Virus record (IMG/VR): IMGVR_UViG_3300022602_000499
Span: 1-20,742 of that record
DNA: 20,742 bases
DNA from: a virus
Strand: one strand, 5' to 3'
Part shown: in pieces, positions 8,638-15,141 of the stretch
How positions within the stretch are numbered: the stretch's first letter is position 1
How the letters are laid out: every line of letters begins with the position of its first letter
Notes under the pieces: generated by a model
Seen by the model: only the letters and a program-made list of their open reading frames with translations
Databases searched by the model: none
What the model was told of the DNA's origin: nothing
Made by a program: the position numbers and the translations under genes

Positions 8638-8931
8638 TTATACTCTATGATGTTCAACTGTGGTATTCTCTTGTTGGATCAAGTGATATAGCATTATAAC
8701 ACGTTCAAGTTCGGCTTGTAAAGTGGGATTTGTTCGAGCCAGTCTACGAATATTGCCCCACATTTGGTCTTCTCGCAAGTGGTCTATTGTGGGCCTACCA
8801 TCACAGGTTCTTGCATCATAGTCGTGTCCCACTGCAAAGCGTGTGTTGGGATCGGCACCAAACTCACGTGCATAGGTAGTGCCGTCTATTTTTTCATACA
8901 CATAGGTTGCACCCGGCCTTAAAGTTCCCAT
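8638..8931 (-). CDS. Small conserved-looking phage protein, unknown (97 aa)
   Basis: The protein begins MGTLRPGATYVYEKIDGTTY and ends in a helical region (QAELERVIMLYHLIQQEN). The motif TCDGRPTIDHLREDQMWG in the middle is rich in charged residues. No known domain, cysteine cluster or membrane segment is visible. The start is ATG 8931, which overlaps the stop of the 166-aa gene upstream as TAATG; a GTG six bases earlier is less likely. It is followed after one base by the gp62 start (TAAAATG). Its place between UvsW and gp62 suggests a role in replication or recombination, but that is only context. Confidence 0.75.
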   Translation of the reverse strand: MGTLRPGATYVYEKIDGTTYAREFGADPNTRFAVGHDYDARTCDGRPTIDHLREDQMWGNIRRLARTNPTLQAELERVIMLYHLIQQENTTVEHHRV

Positions 8932-9431
8932 TACCACACCTTGGAGTAATCAACCACTTCGCTTTGGCGACTGATGTCCTTGATAAAATAGGCACACAAT
9001 GGATTTTCACCTTCGGTCAGCGGTATGGCCAACAGTTGCCCGGGCTTGAGTTTGGGAAAATACCATTTGACGTCTTGATAGATGTCTACAATTTCTACTG
9101 GCATGAATTCGGGCCTAAAACTCTTCATGGGATTAAAGCAGAACACATTGAAGCCACGATCGTTTATGCTGGTTAATGGTATAACTTCTAGGTCACCAAA
9201 GTCGGGTTCGCCAATTAAGAGTTGCCAATCCACTGGCATGCGTATCACATGCTCGCCTATACGCAATACCAAGGCCGGGCTATTAAAACTTTCCAAAAAT
9301 ATTAGTGGTATATAATAGTAGTCGGGGTCTTTGGGATCGCTATTGTCCAGTACGCAGAAGCGTAGCTCATCTATTTCCTCAGGAATTTGATCCATGGGAT
9401 AAGCTGTGTTATCAAGTGTTAGTATTCTCAT
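8931..9431 (-). CDS. Conserved-looking phage protein, unknown (166 aa)
   Basis: This soluble, acidic, beta-rich protein starts MRILTLDNTAYPMDQIPEEI. Distinctive stretches are FCVLDNSDPKDPDYYYIPLI, VLRIGEHVIRMPVDWQLLIG and WYFPKLKPGQLLAIPL. I do not recognise a named family. The ATG at 9431 comes 12 bases after the UvsW stop codon, and the 3' end overlaps the 97-aa gene as TAATG, so it belongs to the UvsW-gp62 operon. The composition is that of a folded globular protein rather than a DNA-binding one. Similar proteins are likely in other aquatic T4-like phages (impression from the sequence style, not a search). Confidence 0.78.
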   Translation of the reverse strand: MRILTLDNTAYPMDQIPEEIDELRFCVLDNSDPKDPDYYYIPLIFLESFNSPALVLRIGEHVIRMPVDWQLLIGEPDFGDLEVIPLTSINDRGFNVFCFNPMKSFRPEFMPVEIVDIYQDVKWYFPKLKPGQLLAIPLTEGENPLCAYFIKDISRQSEVVDYSKVW

Positions 9432-9443
9432 GTTGTCTTTCGA

Positions 9444-10904
9444 TTATTTTTGCCATTCCACTTTTTCCACAGTGAATGGATAGTTGGCTTCTCGATAAAA
9501 AGCCTTGCGTTTTGTCAGATGACGTTTTGCGAATTTGCAGGTAGACGTTATGTCCCAGATCTCTACATGGTCTTTGTCTTCTGCTTTTCGAATACCTCGT
9601 CCAATGCTTTGTATAACCCTAACAAAGCTCTTTCCGGGTTCCACCAAAACCAGATTAAAAATACGAGGGATATTAATACCCACTGCGGCCACACCGTAAG
9701 TCGCCACAATAATCTTGTCAGTAGCAGTTGCCACCTCGTCATACTCTGCTTGTCGTTTTGTTCCTTTTGTTGCTCCACTTACAAATACCGCCTTATCACC
9801 TAAGAGTTCTACCAGTAGTTTACCTGTTGCAACTCGATCTACGAGCACTAGAGTGTTACCAGTTTCATTTACATTAGCAACAAACTTGCTGATATACGCT
9901 ATTCGATCCTGTGTATCTAATAAGTATTTTAGCTCTTGTTGGTAATCTTTATATTCGACATAGTCCACCATCTGTACAATGTTGACATGACAGTTGGCCA
10001 AATGTCCCGCTTCTTGAAGATCACTAGCACTGAGTTTTCCAACTACAAGTCCTAGACTACAAAATATACTTATCTTTTCAAAATCCTCTTTAGGAATTGT
10101 TCCGGTCAAGCCCCAACGAATTGGCACATGAGCAAACACTCCAGTGAGCAAAGTTTTGAGTGCATCGGCCTTGGCCATGTGAACTTCATCTACCATGACA
10201 CATACTACACCTTCAATAAAGTCTCGAATGTCAACTTCGGCTTCACCGCTCTTGGTCATCTTTAACATGTTGTTTAGACTTTGCCAAGTACAAATAGTGT
10301 GTGTTCGATTGTATTCTTTTCTATCGCCAAAATACACACCCACATCCAGACCAAGATTTACATAGTCAGCCTCGGTCTGTGTCACTAGACTCTTGTTGGG
10401 CACTATCACAATACTTCGTCCATAGGGCTCAACGCTACGACTCAGGGCCGCAGTCATTATGGTCTTGCCTGCGCCTGTGGCCACTTCCTGTATGCTTTGC
10501 GGATTGGTTAAAAAGTTATTGAGAATCTGCGGTTGATAATCTCTGAGTATGATGGGTTCTCCCGCTCTAGGATGTCCCTTGGGCCAAGTCTTGTCCGCAA
10601 ATGTATCTTCTCGTATTTGGGTAAAGTTAAACGTGGTACTGTATTGACGTTGATCTATTACCTCAATGTCGTAGTTTTCGGCTTCCAGTATGGGAATGAT
10701 ATCAGGTAGCAGATTGATATAGCTGCTACCGCCCAGCTGAAAGAACGCAATTTTGCCATCCCAACGTCCCAGTCTAACCGCAGGAGTATAACGAGCCTTG
10801 GGATCTGAGTATTTGAATTTGTCTACTAGACGCTTTCGTGTGCTCAGTTCCAAGCCTTCGATTTTTACATTCACCTCATCTTTGATTATTAGTCGAGCCT
10901 GCAA
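9444..10904 (-). CDS. uvsW: UvsW recombination DNA/RNA helicase (486 aa)
   Basis: UvsW is a T4 superfamily 2 helicase that unwinds R-loops and branched DNA, regresses stalled forks and helps the switch from origin- to recombination-dependent replication. Length matches the family (T4 ~500 aa). The N-terminal ~115 residues include the family-typical ..RYTPAVRLGRWDGKI. Walker A ATGAGKT is at 142-148, the DEVH box at 239-242, motif III-like GLTGTIPK at 265-272 and motif VI QSIGRGIRK at 432-440. The frame starts at TTG 10904, seven or eight bases after a clear AAGGA, so a TTG start is likely real and may lower expression. The first 16 bases overlap the preceding 389-aa gene. It is transcribed from the promoter at 12064-12093 with that gene. 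Confidence 0.95.
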   Translation of the reverse strand: MQARLIIKDEVNVKIEGLELSTRKRLVDKFKYSDPKARYTPAVRLGRWDGKIAFFQLGGSSYINLLPDIIPILEAENYDIEVIDQRQYSTTFNFTQIREDTFADKTWPKGHPRAGEPIILRDYQPQILNNFLTNPQSIQEVATGAGKTIMTAALSRSVEPYGRSIVIVPNKSLVTQTEADYVNLGLDVGVYFGDRKEYNRTHTICTWQSLNNMLKMTKSGEAEVDIRDFIEGVVCVMVDEVHMAKADALKTLLTGVFAHVPIRWGLTGTIPKEDFEKISIFCSLGLVVGKLSASDLQEAGHLANCHVNIVQMVDYVEYKDYQQELKYLLDTQDRIAYISKFVANVNETGNTLVLVDRVATGKLLVELLGDKAVFVSGATKGTKRQAEYDEVATATDKIIVATYGVAAVGINIPRIFNLVLVEPGKSFVRVIQSIGRGIRKAEDKDHVEIWDITSTCKFAKRHLTKRKAFYREANYPFTVEKVEWQK

Positions 10905-12058
10905 ATCGTTTTTCCTTTATACTTGGTATTATATACTTCGTTGTTCAAGTACACAACCTTTTCAGCTTGTTGTACCCACAACTGTCGGTCTCCGCCAAAC
11001 ATCATGGTGGATGTACTTACCAATAACGGTATTCTATCAACTCGGTTCTTGTATATCTTGTTGGTATATATTAATTTATGCTCGGGCAAGATCTCTTGAT
11101 TGGCACTGTCAAGACCCACAGTTTCGCTCTCATCAAAATGACGCCTGAATCGAGTGATTAAATCAGTAGAAAGATCAGGTTCAAACAGGTATAAGGGCAA
11201 TCTATTGGTGGCTCGAGCATAGCGAACAATTTCACCTATGGTATCTTCGTTGATGTTGTTTTTCTTTAGGCTCAACACACTGTTGGTGCACAGACTGTAG
11301 AATCGTATGCCACTGTCCTTGATCACAATTTTTTCTATTTCTTTATTGACTGTATAGCCTAGCACCGAACTCCAGTCCAACAATTTTACTATGTTGTCGT
11401 CACCAAATCCGCCCGCCACAGTTTCAATGTATTCAATCAGGCCCAGCTCAGCATTGGTGATTCTAAATCCTGAAGCGGCTATTTGTAGTTCTATGGCATA
11501 CGGTTCTGATTCAGCGGCCAACACTTTCTGCATGAGGTCTTCAACTTCGGGATCAATGTTGAATTGATTTGATGTGGCAAACACGTACAAACAGGTCAAG
11601 TTGTGTTCGGTCAATGCACTTTGCCACACACGATTGGGTTTGTCAAACTTCAAGAACCCGCGACTTTCCTTGGCCACTTGTCTGATGGATTCTATGTAGT
11701 TGTCCTTGTAGGGGAATCTTAAATTGAGCACATCGTTTTCGATCCAAAGACGTGTACTACGATCAATTGTGCGGAATGGCAATCTAAATTGAGCATTTTC
11801 ATGAATGGGCGCTACACTGATATTTTTCTTTAGTAACTGGCGTTCATATTTTAGTACCAACATCTTGGCCAAGCTGGCTTGCCGATCTGTGTAGCCAATA
11901 TTGGAACTGGATTGATTGCTCAAACTTTCTACCATGTTTACATCATAACGTGCCAGGCTAATGGGCGACTCTTGAGCAAACACTAACCCGCCAGCATCAC
12001 GCCAACCCGAGATATACTCGATATAGTCTTCAACATATTGGAATGTAGTTAAATTCAT
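10889..12058 (-). CDS. Unknown protein co-transcribed with and overlapping uvsW (389 aa)
   Basis: It is the first gene of the UvsW operon and overlaps uvsW by 16 bases. No ATPase motif, cysteine cluster or membrane segment is visible. Residues ~111-160 (LNLRFPYKDNYIESIRQVAK ... RVWQSALTEHN) have the pattern of the HARP-like substrate-recognition module of SMARCAL1-type annealing helicases: a beta strand, F-P-Y, I-x-x-I, then F-x-x-x-x-R-x-W. This is a weak, pattern-only resemblance. A helical middle and an alpha/beta C-terminal half (RIPLLVSTSTMMFGGDRQLW) follow. The ATG at 12058 has no Shine-Dalgarno and begins only six bases after a TATAAT box, suggesting a leaderless message. A helicase accessory or DNA-junction-binding role is inferred from position. 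Confidence 0.8.
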   Translation of the reverse strand: MNLTTFQYVEDYIEYISGWRDAGGLVFAQESPISLARYDVNMVESLSNQSSSNIGYTDRQASLAKMLVLKYERQLLKKNISVAPIHENAQFRLPFRTIDRSTRLWIENDVLNLRFPYKDNYIESIRQVAKESRGFLKFDKPNRVWQSALTEHNLTCLYVFATSNQFNIDPEVEDLMQKVLAAESEPYAIELQIAASGFRITNAELGLIEYIETVAGGFGDDNIVKLLDWSSVLGYTVNKEIEKIVIKDSGIRFYSLCTNSVLSLKKNNINEDTIGEIVRYARATNRLPLYLFEPDLSTDLITRFRRHFDESETVGLDSANQEILPEHKLIYTNKIYKNRVDRIPLLVSTSTMMFGGDRQLWVQQAEKVVYLNNEVYNTKYKGKTICRLD

Positions 12059-12063
12059 GTGTG

Positions 12064-12093
12064 TATTATAACAACAATAGAAACAAAAAGCAA
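12064..12093 (-). promoter_or_regulatory. Sigma70-type promoter of the UvsW operon (TTGCTT-17-TATAAT)
   Basis: On the minus strand, -35 TTGCTT (12093-12088) and -10 TATAAT (12070-12065) are separated by exactly 17 bases. The extended box TATAATA is shared with the two other promoters found in this window. The ATG of the 389-aa gene begins seven bases after the -10 box, so transcription should start at or next to the start codon. It lies directly downstream of a terminator hairpin. Confidence 0.75.
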
Positions 12094-12095
12094 AT

Positions 12096-12116
12096 AAAAA
12101 AGCCCCTTACGGGGCT
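12096..12116 (-). terminator. Rho-independent terminator of the small-gene operon
   Basis: On the minus strand the sequence reads AGCCCC-GTAA-GGGGCT followed by TTTTTT: a six-pair GC-rich stem with a four-base loop and a U-tract, the classical form. It follows the 32-aa membrane protein gene (stop at 12121). The T-run abuts the -35 box of the next promoter. Confidence 0.88.
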
Positions 12117-12120
12117 ATTG

Positions 12121-12219
12121 TTAATTTAGGCATACGCATATTACAAATGCCAATAAAAATGCCCAACCTGGACTTCCGGTCAATATTAGAAATGCCACGC
12201 AGAGCCAGGCCAGTTCCAT
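12121..12219 (-). CDS. Micro-protein with one membrane segment (32 aa)
   Basis: The ATG at 12219 overlaps the stop of the preceding gene by one base (TAATG) and the frame ends with TAA just before the terminator at 12096. The product, MELAWLCVAFLILTGSPGWA followed by FLLAFVICVCLN, is almost entirely hydrophobic and would form one membrane helix or a tight hairpin broken at GSPG. There is no other gene in this 100-base stretch. Coupled start, position before a strong terminator and hydrophobic periodicity support a real gene; short length keeps the confidence moderate. Possible roles include envelope interference or holin-like activity, neither shown. Confidence 0.6.
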   Translation of the reverse strand: MELAWLCVAFLILTGSPGWAFLLAFVICVCLN

Positions 12220-12449
12220 TATTCTTCTGCCTGTGGAAGTGTGGCTTCCAACAATACAATCAGTGCACGAACAGAGTTCGGATGCATTGTCAGTGTTATT
12301 GAAGTGTCATTACCAACTCTTAATTGTGTTCTACCATCGGTAGTGATTCCTACCATGAAGCCAGCAGTTGTGTTTTCATTTTCCATGTGTGGCGCCTTTA
12401 ACGGGGTAATTTCGGGTATTGGGGGTAAGTCTATTTTGCGTCTAAACAT
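12219..12449 (-). CDS. Small phage protein, unknown (76 aa)
   Basis: The open frame extends to 12521, but the start is set at ATG 12449 (MFRRKIDLPPIPEITPLKAP) because a perfect AAGGAG lies seven bases before it, and the upstream part overlaps the zinc-ribbon gene in another frame. With this start the overlap is only eight bases. The N-terminal third is proline-rich and extended; the C-terminal part (GITTDGRTQLRVGNDTSITL, then a helix ending LLEATLPQAEE) looks like a small beta hairpin plus helix. No known family. It is coupled to a 32-aa membrane micro-protein downstream. Confidence 0.78.
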   Translation of the reverse strand: MFRRKIDLPPIPEITPLKAPHMENENTTAGFMVGITTDGRTQLRVGNDTSITLTMHPNSVRALIVLLEATLPQAEE

Positions 12450-12855
12450 GTTCGTGCTCCTTGCATCTTGTTCGTATCCAACCGCCACCATTGGCTTCAC
12501 CCGGAGCGCCACATTGTTCACAGGTGACTCCGCTCATGCTTTCGGCCATGGCCACTAGTCCACGTATATAGTCGTCGCCACCACGATAATAAAAACGCAG
12601 GGTGCCAAACTTTTCTTTGACCTGTTCGACCACAACTTGTGGCACTGTTTCTTCTTTCTTATTAGCCCAGTCAATGTGATGTTGTATGTTTTGACAGAGA
12701 TGATTCAGGATATTGAACCATCCATCATCACATTCAAATCCCCAACACATTGCTGTTTGGGTATGATCTAGTTCGCGTTCCGCAAACAATTTGGGATATA
12801 CCCTACACAAATATTCATCATGTTCTTGTTTCATACAATTTATCCGTGCCTCCAT
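12442..12855 (-). CDS. Zinc-ribbon protein of a widespread phage/bacterial family, unknown function (137 aa)
   Basis: The start is set at ATG 12855 (MEARINCMKQEH); the frame opens three codons earlier at a TTG, and ATG 12834 is a third option. Residues 80-89 (KEKFGTLRFY) followed by a helix with AES, then C112, C115, C131 and H134 in CEQCGAPG...GWIRTRC..H, form a pattern I know from many uncharacterised phage and bacterial proteins in which K-E-K-F-G-x-L-R-F-Y precedes a zinc ribbon. The N-terminal half is helical with several His and Cys (CWGFECDDGWFNILNHLC). It probably binds zinc; no enzymatic function is known to me. The next gene starts within its final eight bases behind a strong Shine-Dalgarno. 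Confidence 0.82.
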   Translation of the reverse strand: MEARINCMKQEHDEYLCRVYPKLFAERELDHTQTAMCWGFECDDGWFNILNHLCQNIQHHIDWANKKEETVPQVVVEQVKEKFGTLRFYYRGGDDYIRGLVAMAESMSGVTCEQCGAPGEANGGGWIRTRCKEHEHV

Positions 12856-12867
12856 TCGGTCCAATAT

Positions 12868-13050
12868 TCAATGAGTACTATTGCTATCATTGCCATTTTC
12901 AGCCTCGATTCTTTTGAGATAATCCAGTTTAAGACTGCCACGATCATGGGCATGTCGTATGTTATCTACATACAAGGGGTATGGCTTACCTTTGTAGTAT
13001 AACACATAAGTCCATAATTTAACATCCCATTCAATGGTGGATTCTTTCAT
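12868..13050 (-). CDS. Small phage protein, unknown (60 aa)
   Basis: The ATG at 13050 overlaps the stop of the preceding zinc-ribbon gene by one base (TAATG), which supports both genes. The protein (MKESTIEWDVKLWTYVLYYK ...) has a short aromatic beta-rich N-terminus and a charged helical C-terminus (HAHDRGSLKLDYLKRIEAEN). It is soluble with no recognisable domain. It fills the gap between two zinc-ribbon genes with no wasted bases. Confidence 0.7.
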   Translation of the reverse strand: MKESTIEWDVKLWTYVLYYKGKPYPLYVDNIRHAHDRGSLKLDYLKRIEAENGNDSNSTH

Positions 13051-13271
13051 TATACTGGATCCTTTCCTTCCACAAAGTTTACCAGTTTAAAATTATCAAA
13101 GCAGGTGGGACAAAGTGTATTACGATTACCCGGACCACCTGAGCCACTAATAAAGCGGTGGCAATCGCCACACATTAACACAGCCGCGGTACGTATACCA
13201 CCTCTGGGTTGAATTATGGGCGACCAAGTGTCTTTGCCTGTTTTGCGATAACCTAGAACAGGATCGGTCAT
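13050..13271 (-). CDS. Small zinc-ribbon protein, unknown (73 aa)
   Basis: Two CxxC pairs (C34, C37 and C54, C57 in MCGDCHRF and LCPTCFDN) separated by a Gly/Ser-rich loop make a treble-clef or zinc-ribbon fold likely. The open frame extends to 13340, but the start is set at ATG 13271 because it forms an ATGA overlap with the stop of a 36-aa membrane micro-protein in the other frame, and no Shine-Dalgarno precedes the earlier ATG. It is coupled by TAATG to the 60-aa gene downstream. It may bind nucleic acid or a host protein; no function is known. Confidence 0.75.
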   Translation of the reverse strand: MTDPVLGYRKTGKDTWSPIIQPRGGIRTAAVLMCGDCHRFISGSGGPGNRNTLCPTCFDNFKLVNFVEGKDPV

Positions 13272-13378
13272 ATCATTCTTGCCAGGTAGTTGCCCAATAC
13301 AAATAGCGCAATGCCGGCAATACAAATCAGCACACCCCATATCAACAACAATAACGGTATCAAATTATCTTTTTTCAC
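13268..13378 (-). CDS. Membrane micro-protein, GTG start (36 aa)
   Basis: The frame begins at GTG 13378, six bases after AGGGG, and encodes a basic N-terminus (VKKDN) followed by ~26 hydrophobic residues (LIPLLLLIWGVLICIAGIAL) and a short basic end (NYLARMI). It has the look of a single-pass membrane protein with N-terminus inside. Its stop overlaps the next ATG as ATGA. The AGGGG overlaps the stop codon of the upstream 38-aa gene. The alternative reading of this stretch, an extension of the zinc-ribbon protein, lacks a ribosome site. Confidence 0.6.
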   Translation of the reverse strand: MKKDNLIPLLLLIWGVLICIAGIALFVLGNYLARMI

Positions 13379-13387
13379 ACACTGCCC

Positions 13388-13504
13388 CTAGTACATTTCT
13401 GCCAAGTAGTGCACCACCATGAATCCCTGTGATTCGGCTTCCTGTGCTTCTTCTAGGGTGTCAACTGTGAACAACAACAAATCACCATCGTAAATCTCGT
13501 ACAT
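13388..13504 (-). CDS. Small acidic phage protein, unknown (38 aa)
   Basis: The ATG at 13504 follows AAGGA by six bases. The product starts MYEIYDGDLLLFTVDTLEEA and ends VVHYLAEMY; it looks like a two-stranded beta start followed by an acidic helix (EEAQEAES), the kind of minimal fold seen in small phage proteins. Its stop codon is part of the Shine-Dalgarno of the next gene. It is preceded nine bases upstream by the 58-aa membrane gene. Regular spacing and ribosome sites support it despite the length. Confidence 0.6.
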   Translation of the reverse strand: MYEIYDGDLLLFTVDTLEEAQEAESQGFMVVHYLAEMY

Positions 13505-13513
13505 ATCCTGTCC

Positions 13514-13690
13514 TTATATAGTTGGGGCTATCATGCCAATTGCACTTACAATCAAGTAGAGTCCTAGTAGGACATCTACTGCAAAAAGAATCTTTTGAAA
13601 TGTGTTGGGCTTGATCATTAACATTTGATTCAGCAACATGCCAGCACTAAAACAACAACCTATTCCCAAAAACAATATCAAAGCACTCAT
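13514..13690 (-). CDS. Small protein with two membrane segments (58 aa)
   Basis: The ATG at 13690 follows AGGA by five bases. The product has two hydrophobic segments, residues ~2-26 (SALILFLGIGCCFSAGMLL) and ~34-57 (ILFAVDVLLGLYLIVSAIGM), separated by a short hydrophilic loop with one lysine (MIKPNTFQK). A two-helix hairpin of this size is compatible with a holin-like or membrane-modifying phage protein, but no lysis gene lies beside it. It is the first gene of the small-gene cluster, just after a hairpin that probably ends the ATPase transcript. Confidence 0.65.
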   Translation of the reverse strand: MSALILFLGIGCCFSAGMLLNQMLMIKPNTFQKILFAVDVLLGLYLIVSAIGMIAPTI

Positions 13691-13697
13691 GTCTATC

Positions 13698-13747
13698 CTA
13701 AAAAGAATAAGGGCTTATTGACATTGCCTTATTGTAAAGAAGCCCTT
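13698..13747 (-). terminator. Probable hairpin terminator after the AAA+ ATPase gene
   Basis: On the minus strand AAGGGCTT (13747-13740) pairs with AAGCCCTT (13716-13709), followed by ATTCTTTTT. The loop is long (23 bases), which weakens it, but position between two genes and the T-rich tail fit a Rho-independent terminator. It may only partly stop transcription, because no separate promoter for the following small-gene cluster was found. Confidence 0.5.
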
Positions 13748-13760
13748 GCGGACCTCGGAG

Positions 13761-14789
13761 TTATGCTTTCATGCAAGTGGTACGAGCCATAGCAGTCCAT
13801 TTTTCTGGAAAGCTCTTGCGTAACTGTGCAATCTTGATTGCCATGCGTAAACTTACTTCACGCAATTTATTCTTGTTAAAGTCCATGAATGCAATGATCT
13901 CGTCCTGTGCAGTCTGCTCAAGATCCATGTCCTGGAACAAGGCGCCATCGCTAGCAATCTGTTTGATACGCAACAATTTGTCACGCATGGTGTCTAGGGT
14001 AAGATCCAAGTAGTGACATCTGGATTGTAGTGCATCCAAGTGATCACGCAACTTTTGTGATTTCATGCTGTCAAACTTAAGGTTGGTAATAAAGATTACT
14101 GAGCCGTTAAAGTTGAAGCTATCTGGGATACCTTCACGTCTAAGTGTGCTAGACTCGCTCAACCACGAAATCTTGCGCTTTTTACCTGAGTCCAGGGCAC
14201 CTTTTAACAAGTTGAGTGATACGTCATCAAGCAAAATACTGTCACAGTCGTCAAATACTACTACACAATTTGAGTCCGAGTATTTGTACAGAGTTTGGTA
14301 CAGGCCAATTGGAGTAGCTGAACCTTTTACAACTTCGGCTCTTAGTCGCTTGCCGGCAATTTGATCAAACAAGCAGGCCTTTTCAATAATTTGCTCGACA
14401 CCGTAGCTTTTACCTACGCCAGGAGGACCTGACACAATCATGGCACGAATGTCGCCGTTGGTGGCAGCCTTGGTCATTTCGTCTAGAATTTCAAAACGTT
14501 CTCTAATGCGAGCAATTACTTCGTCATCAGTTTCGGCACCAGCCGAGGCCACTTCGGTTGCAGTTTGGGGCAGGGTTGCATCACCCTCAGTTACAAATTG
14601 ATAGTCCATAGGTCCTGCTACGTTGATGCGAATTGTATCGCTAAATCCTGGGAAAGTGCCGCCATTTCGAACAGTAACAAAGCCGCCTTTGGCACCAGGT
14701 TTGAACTGTTCCACAAGCTCAAATACCTTGCCTGAACAATCTTGTTTACGATAATCACCAGACACAATGCGAATAAAACTTGCTGACAT
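13761..14789 (-). CDS. AAA+ ATPase (342 aa)
   Basis: A classical AAA+ core is present: Walker A GPPGVGKS at 121-128, Walker B VVVFDDCDS at 176-184, and sensor-1-like FITN at 233-236, followed by a helical lid. The first ~85 residues form a separate beta-rich region (IRIVSGDYRKQDCSGKVFEL) that may bind DNA or a partner. Family members use ATP to remodel protein or DNA complexes; the target here is unknown. It is not gp44 or terminase by motif layout. ATG 14789 follows AGGAG by seven bases, and the gene has its own sigma70-type promoter at 14822-14875. It is expected to be expressed early. A hairpin follows the gene. Confidence 0.85.
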   Translation of the reverse strand: MSASFIRIVSGDYRKQDCSGKVFELVEQFKPGAKGGFVTVRNGGTFPGFSDTIRINVAGPMDYQFVTEGDATLPQTATEVASAGAETDDEVIARIRERFEILDEMTKAATNGDIRAMIVSGPPGVGKSYGVEQIIEKACLFDQIAGKRLRAEVVKGSATPIGLYQTLYKYSDSNCVVVFDDCDSILLDDVSLNLLKGALDSGKKRKISWLSESSTLRREGIPDSFNFNGSVIFITNLKFDSMKSQKLRDHLDALQSRCHYLDLTLDTMRDKLLRIKQIASDGALFQDMDLEQTAQDEIIAFMDFNKNKLREVSLRMAIKIAQLRKSFPEKWTAMARTTCMKA

Positions 14790-14821
14790 CTTTTAACTCC
14801 TGATTTATTAACTTATGCTTC

Positions 14822-14875
14822 TATTATAGCACTCTTGCCATTTCTGAGCAAGAGTGTTGTTGCACATTTACAACA
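14822..14875 (-). promoter_or_regulatory. 54-bp promoter module, copy 1 (ATPase gene)
   Basis: On the minus strand: TGTTGT (14875-14870) with a nearby CAACA arm, then -35 TTGCTC (14851-14846), 17-base spacer containing AAATGGCAA, and -10 TATAAT (14828-14823) as TATAATA. It aligns without gaps to copy 2 at 15142-15195. CACTCTTG/CAAGAGTG arms (14830-14837 and 14849-14856) also flank the spacer. The upstream end overlaps the stop codon of the 81-aa gene. Confidence 0.8.
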
Positions 14876-15113
14876 TGAGATGAACACTGGCAAAATTGTA
14901 TTTGTCACGCATTTTCTCTAAAATAACGGGTAATACTTCTGCATTATAAGTTTCTATCGGTAATACTTTAGTATACGCAGCTTTGTTGACACGTAGATTT
15001 GAGATGTTAGCATCTGCAATTAAGGCATAATGTAATGGGATTTGGCTATAAGGACGCTTTTTGAGCACGAGTTTAGCAAAGAGCGTGCTAGACGCTTTAG
15101 AAGTGTACTGCAT
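14868..15113 (-). CDS. Small basic phage protein, unknown (81 aa)
   Basis: The ATG at 15113 follows GGAG by six bases and lies behind its own promoter module (15142-15195). The protein begins MQYTSKASSTLFAKLVLKKR and ends with a helix (LPVILEKMRDKYNFASVHLM). It is basic, soluble and has no cysteine. No family is recognised. As a single small gene with a strong-looking host-type promoter it resembles early phage genes that modify host functions, which is inference from position. Its stop codon is embedded in the start of promoter copy 1 for the ATPase. Confidence 0.75.
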   Translation of the reverse strand: MQYTSKASSTLFAKLVLKKRPYSQIPLHYALIADANISNLRVNKAAYTKVLPIETYNAEVLPVILEKMRDKYNFASVHLML

Positions 15114-15141
15114 TTAGAACTCCGTTTTGTTGTTATGTATG

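Noticed and set aside
9563-9778. A 71-codon minus-strand frame inside uvsW
   Set aside because: It is an out-of-frame shadow within the conserved C-terminal helicase domain, with no ribosome site.
12450-12521. Longer N-terminus for the 76-aa protein (starting at 12521)
   Set aside because: The extension overlaps conserved zinc-ribbon codons in another frame, while a perfect AAGGAG supports the start at 12449.
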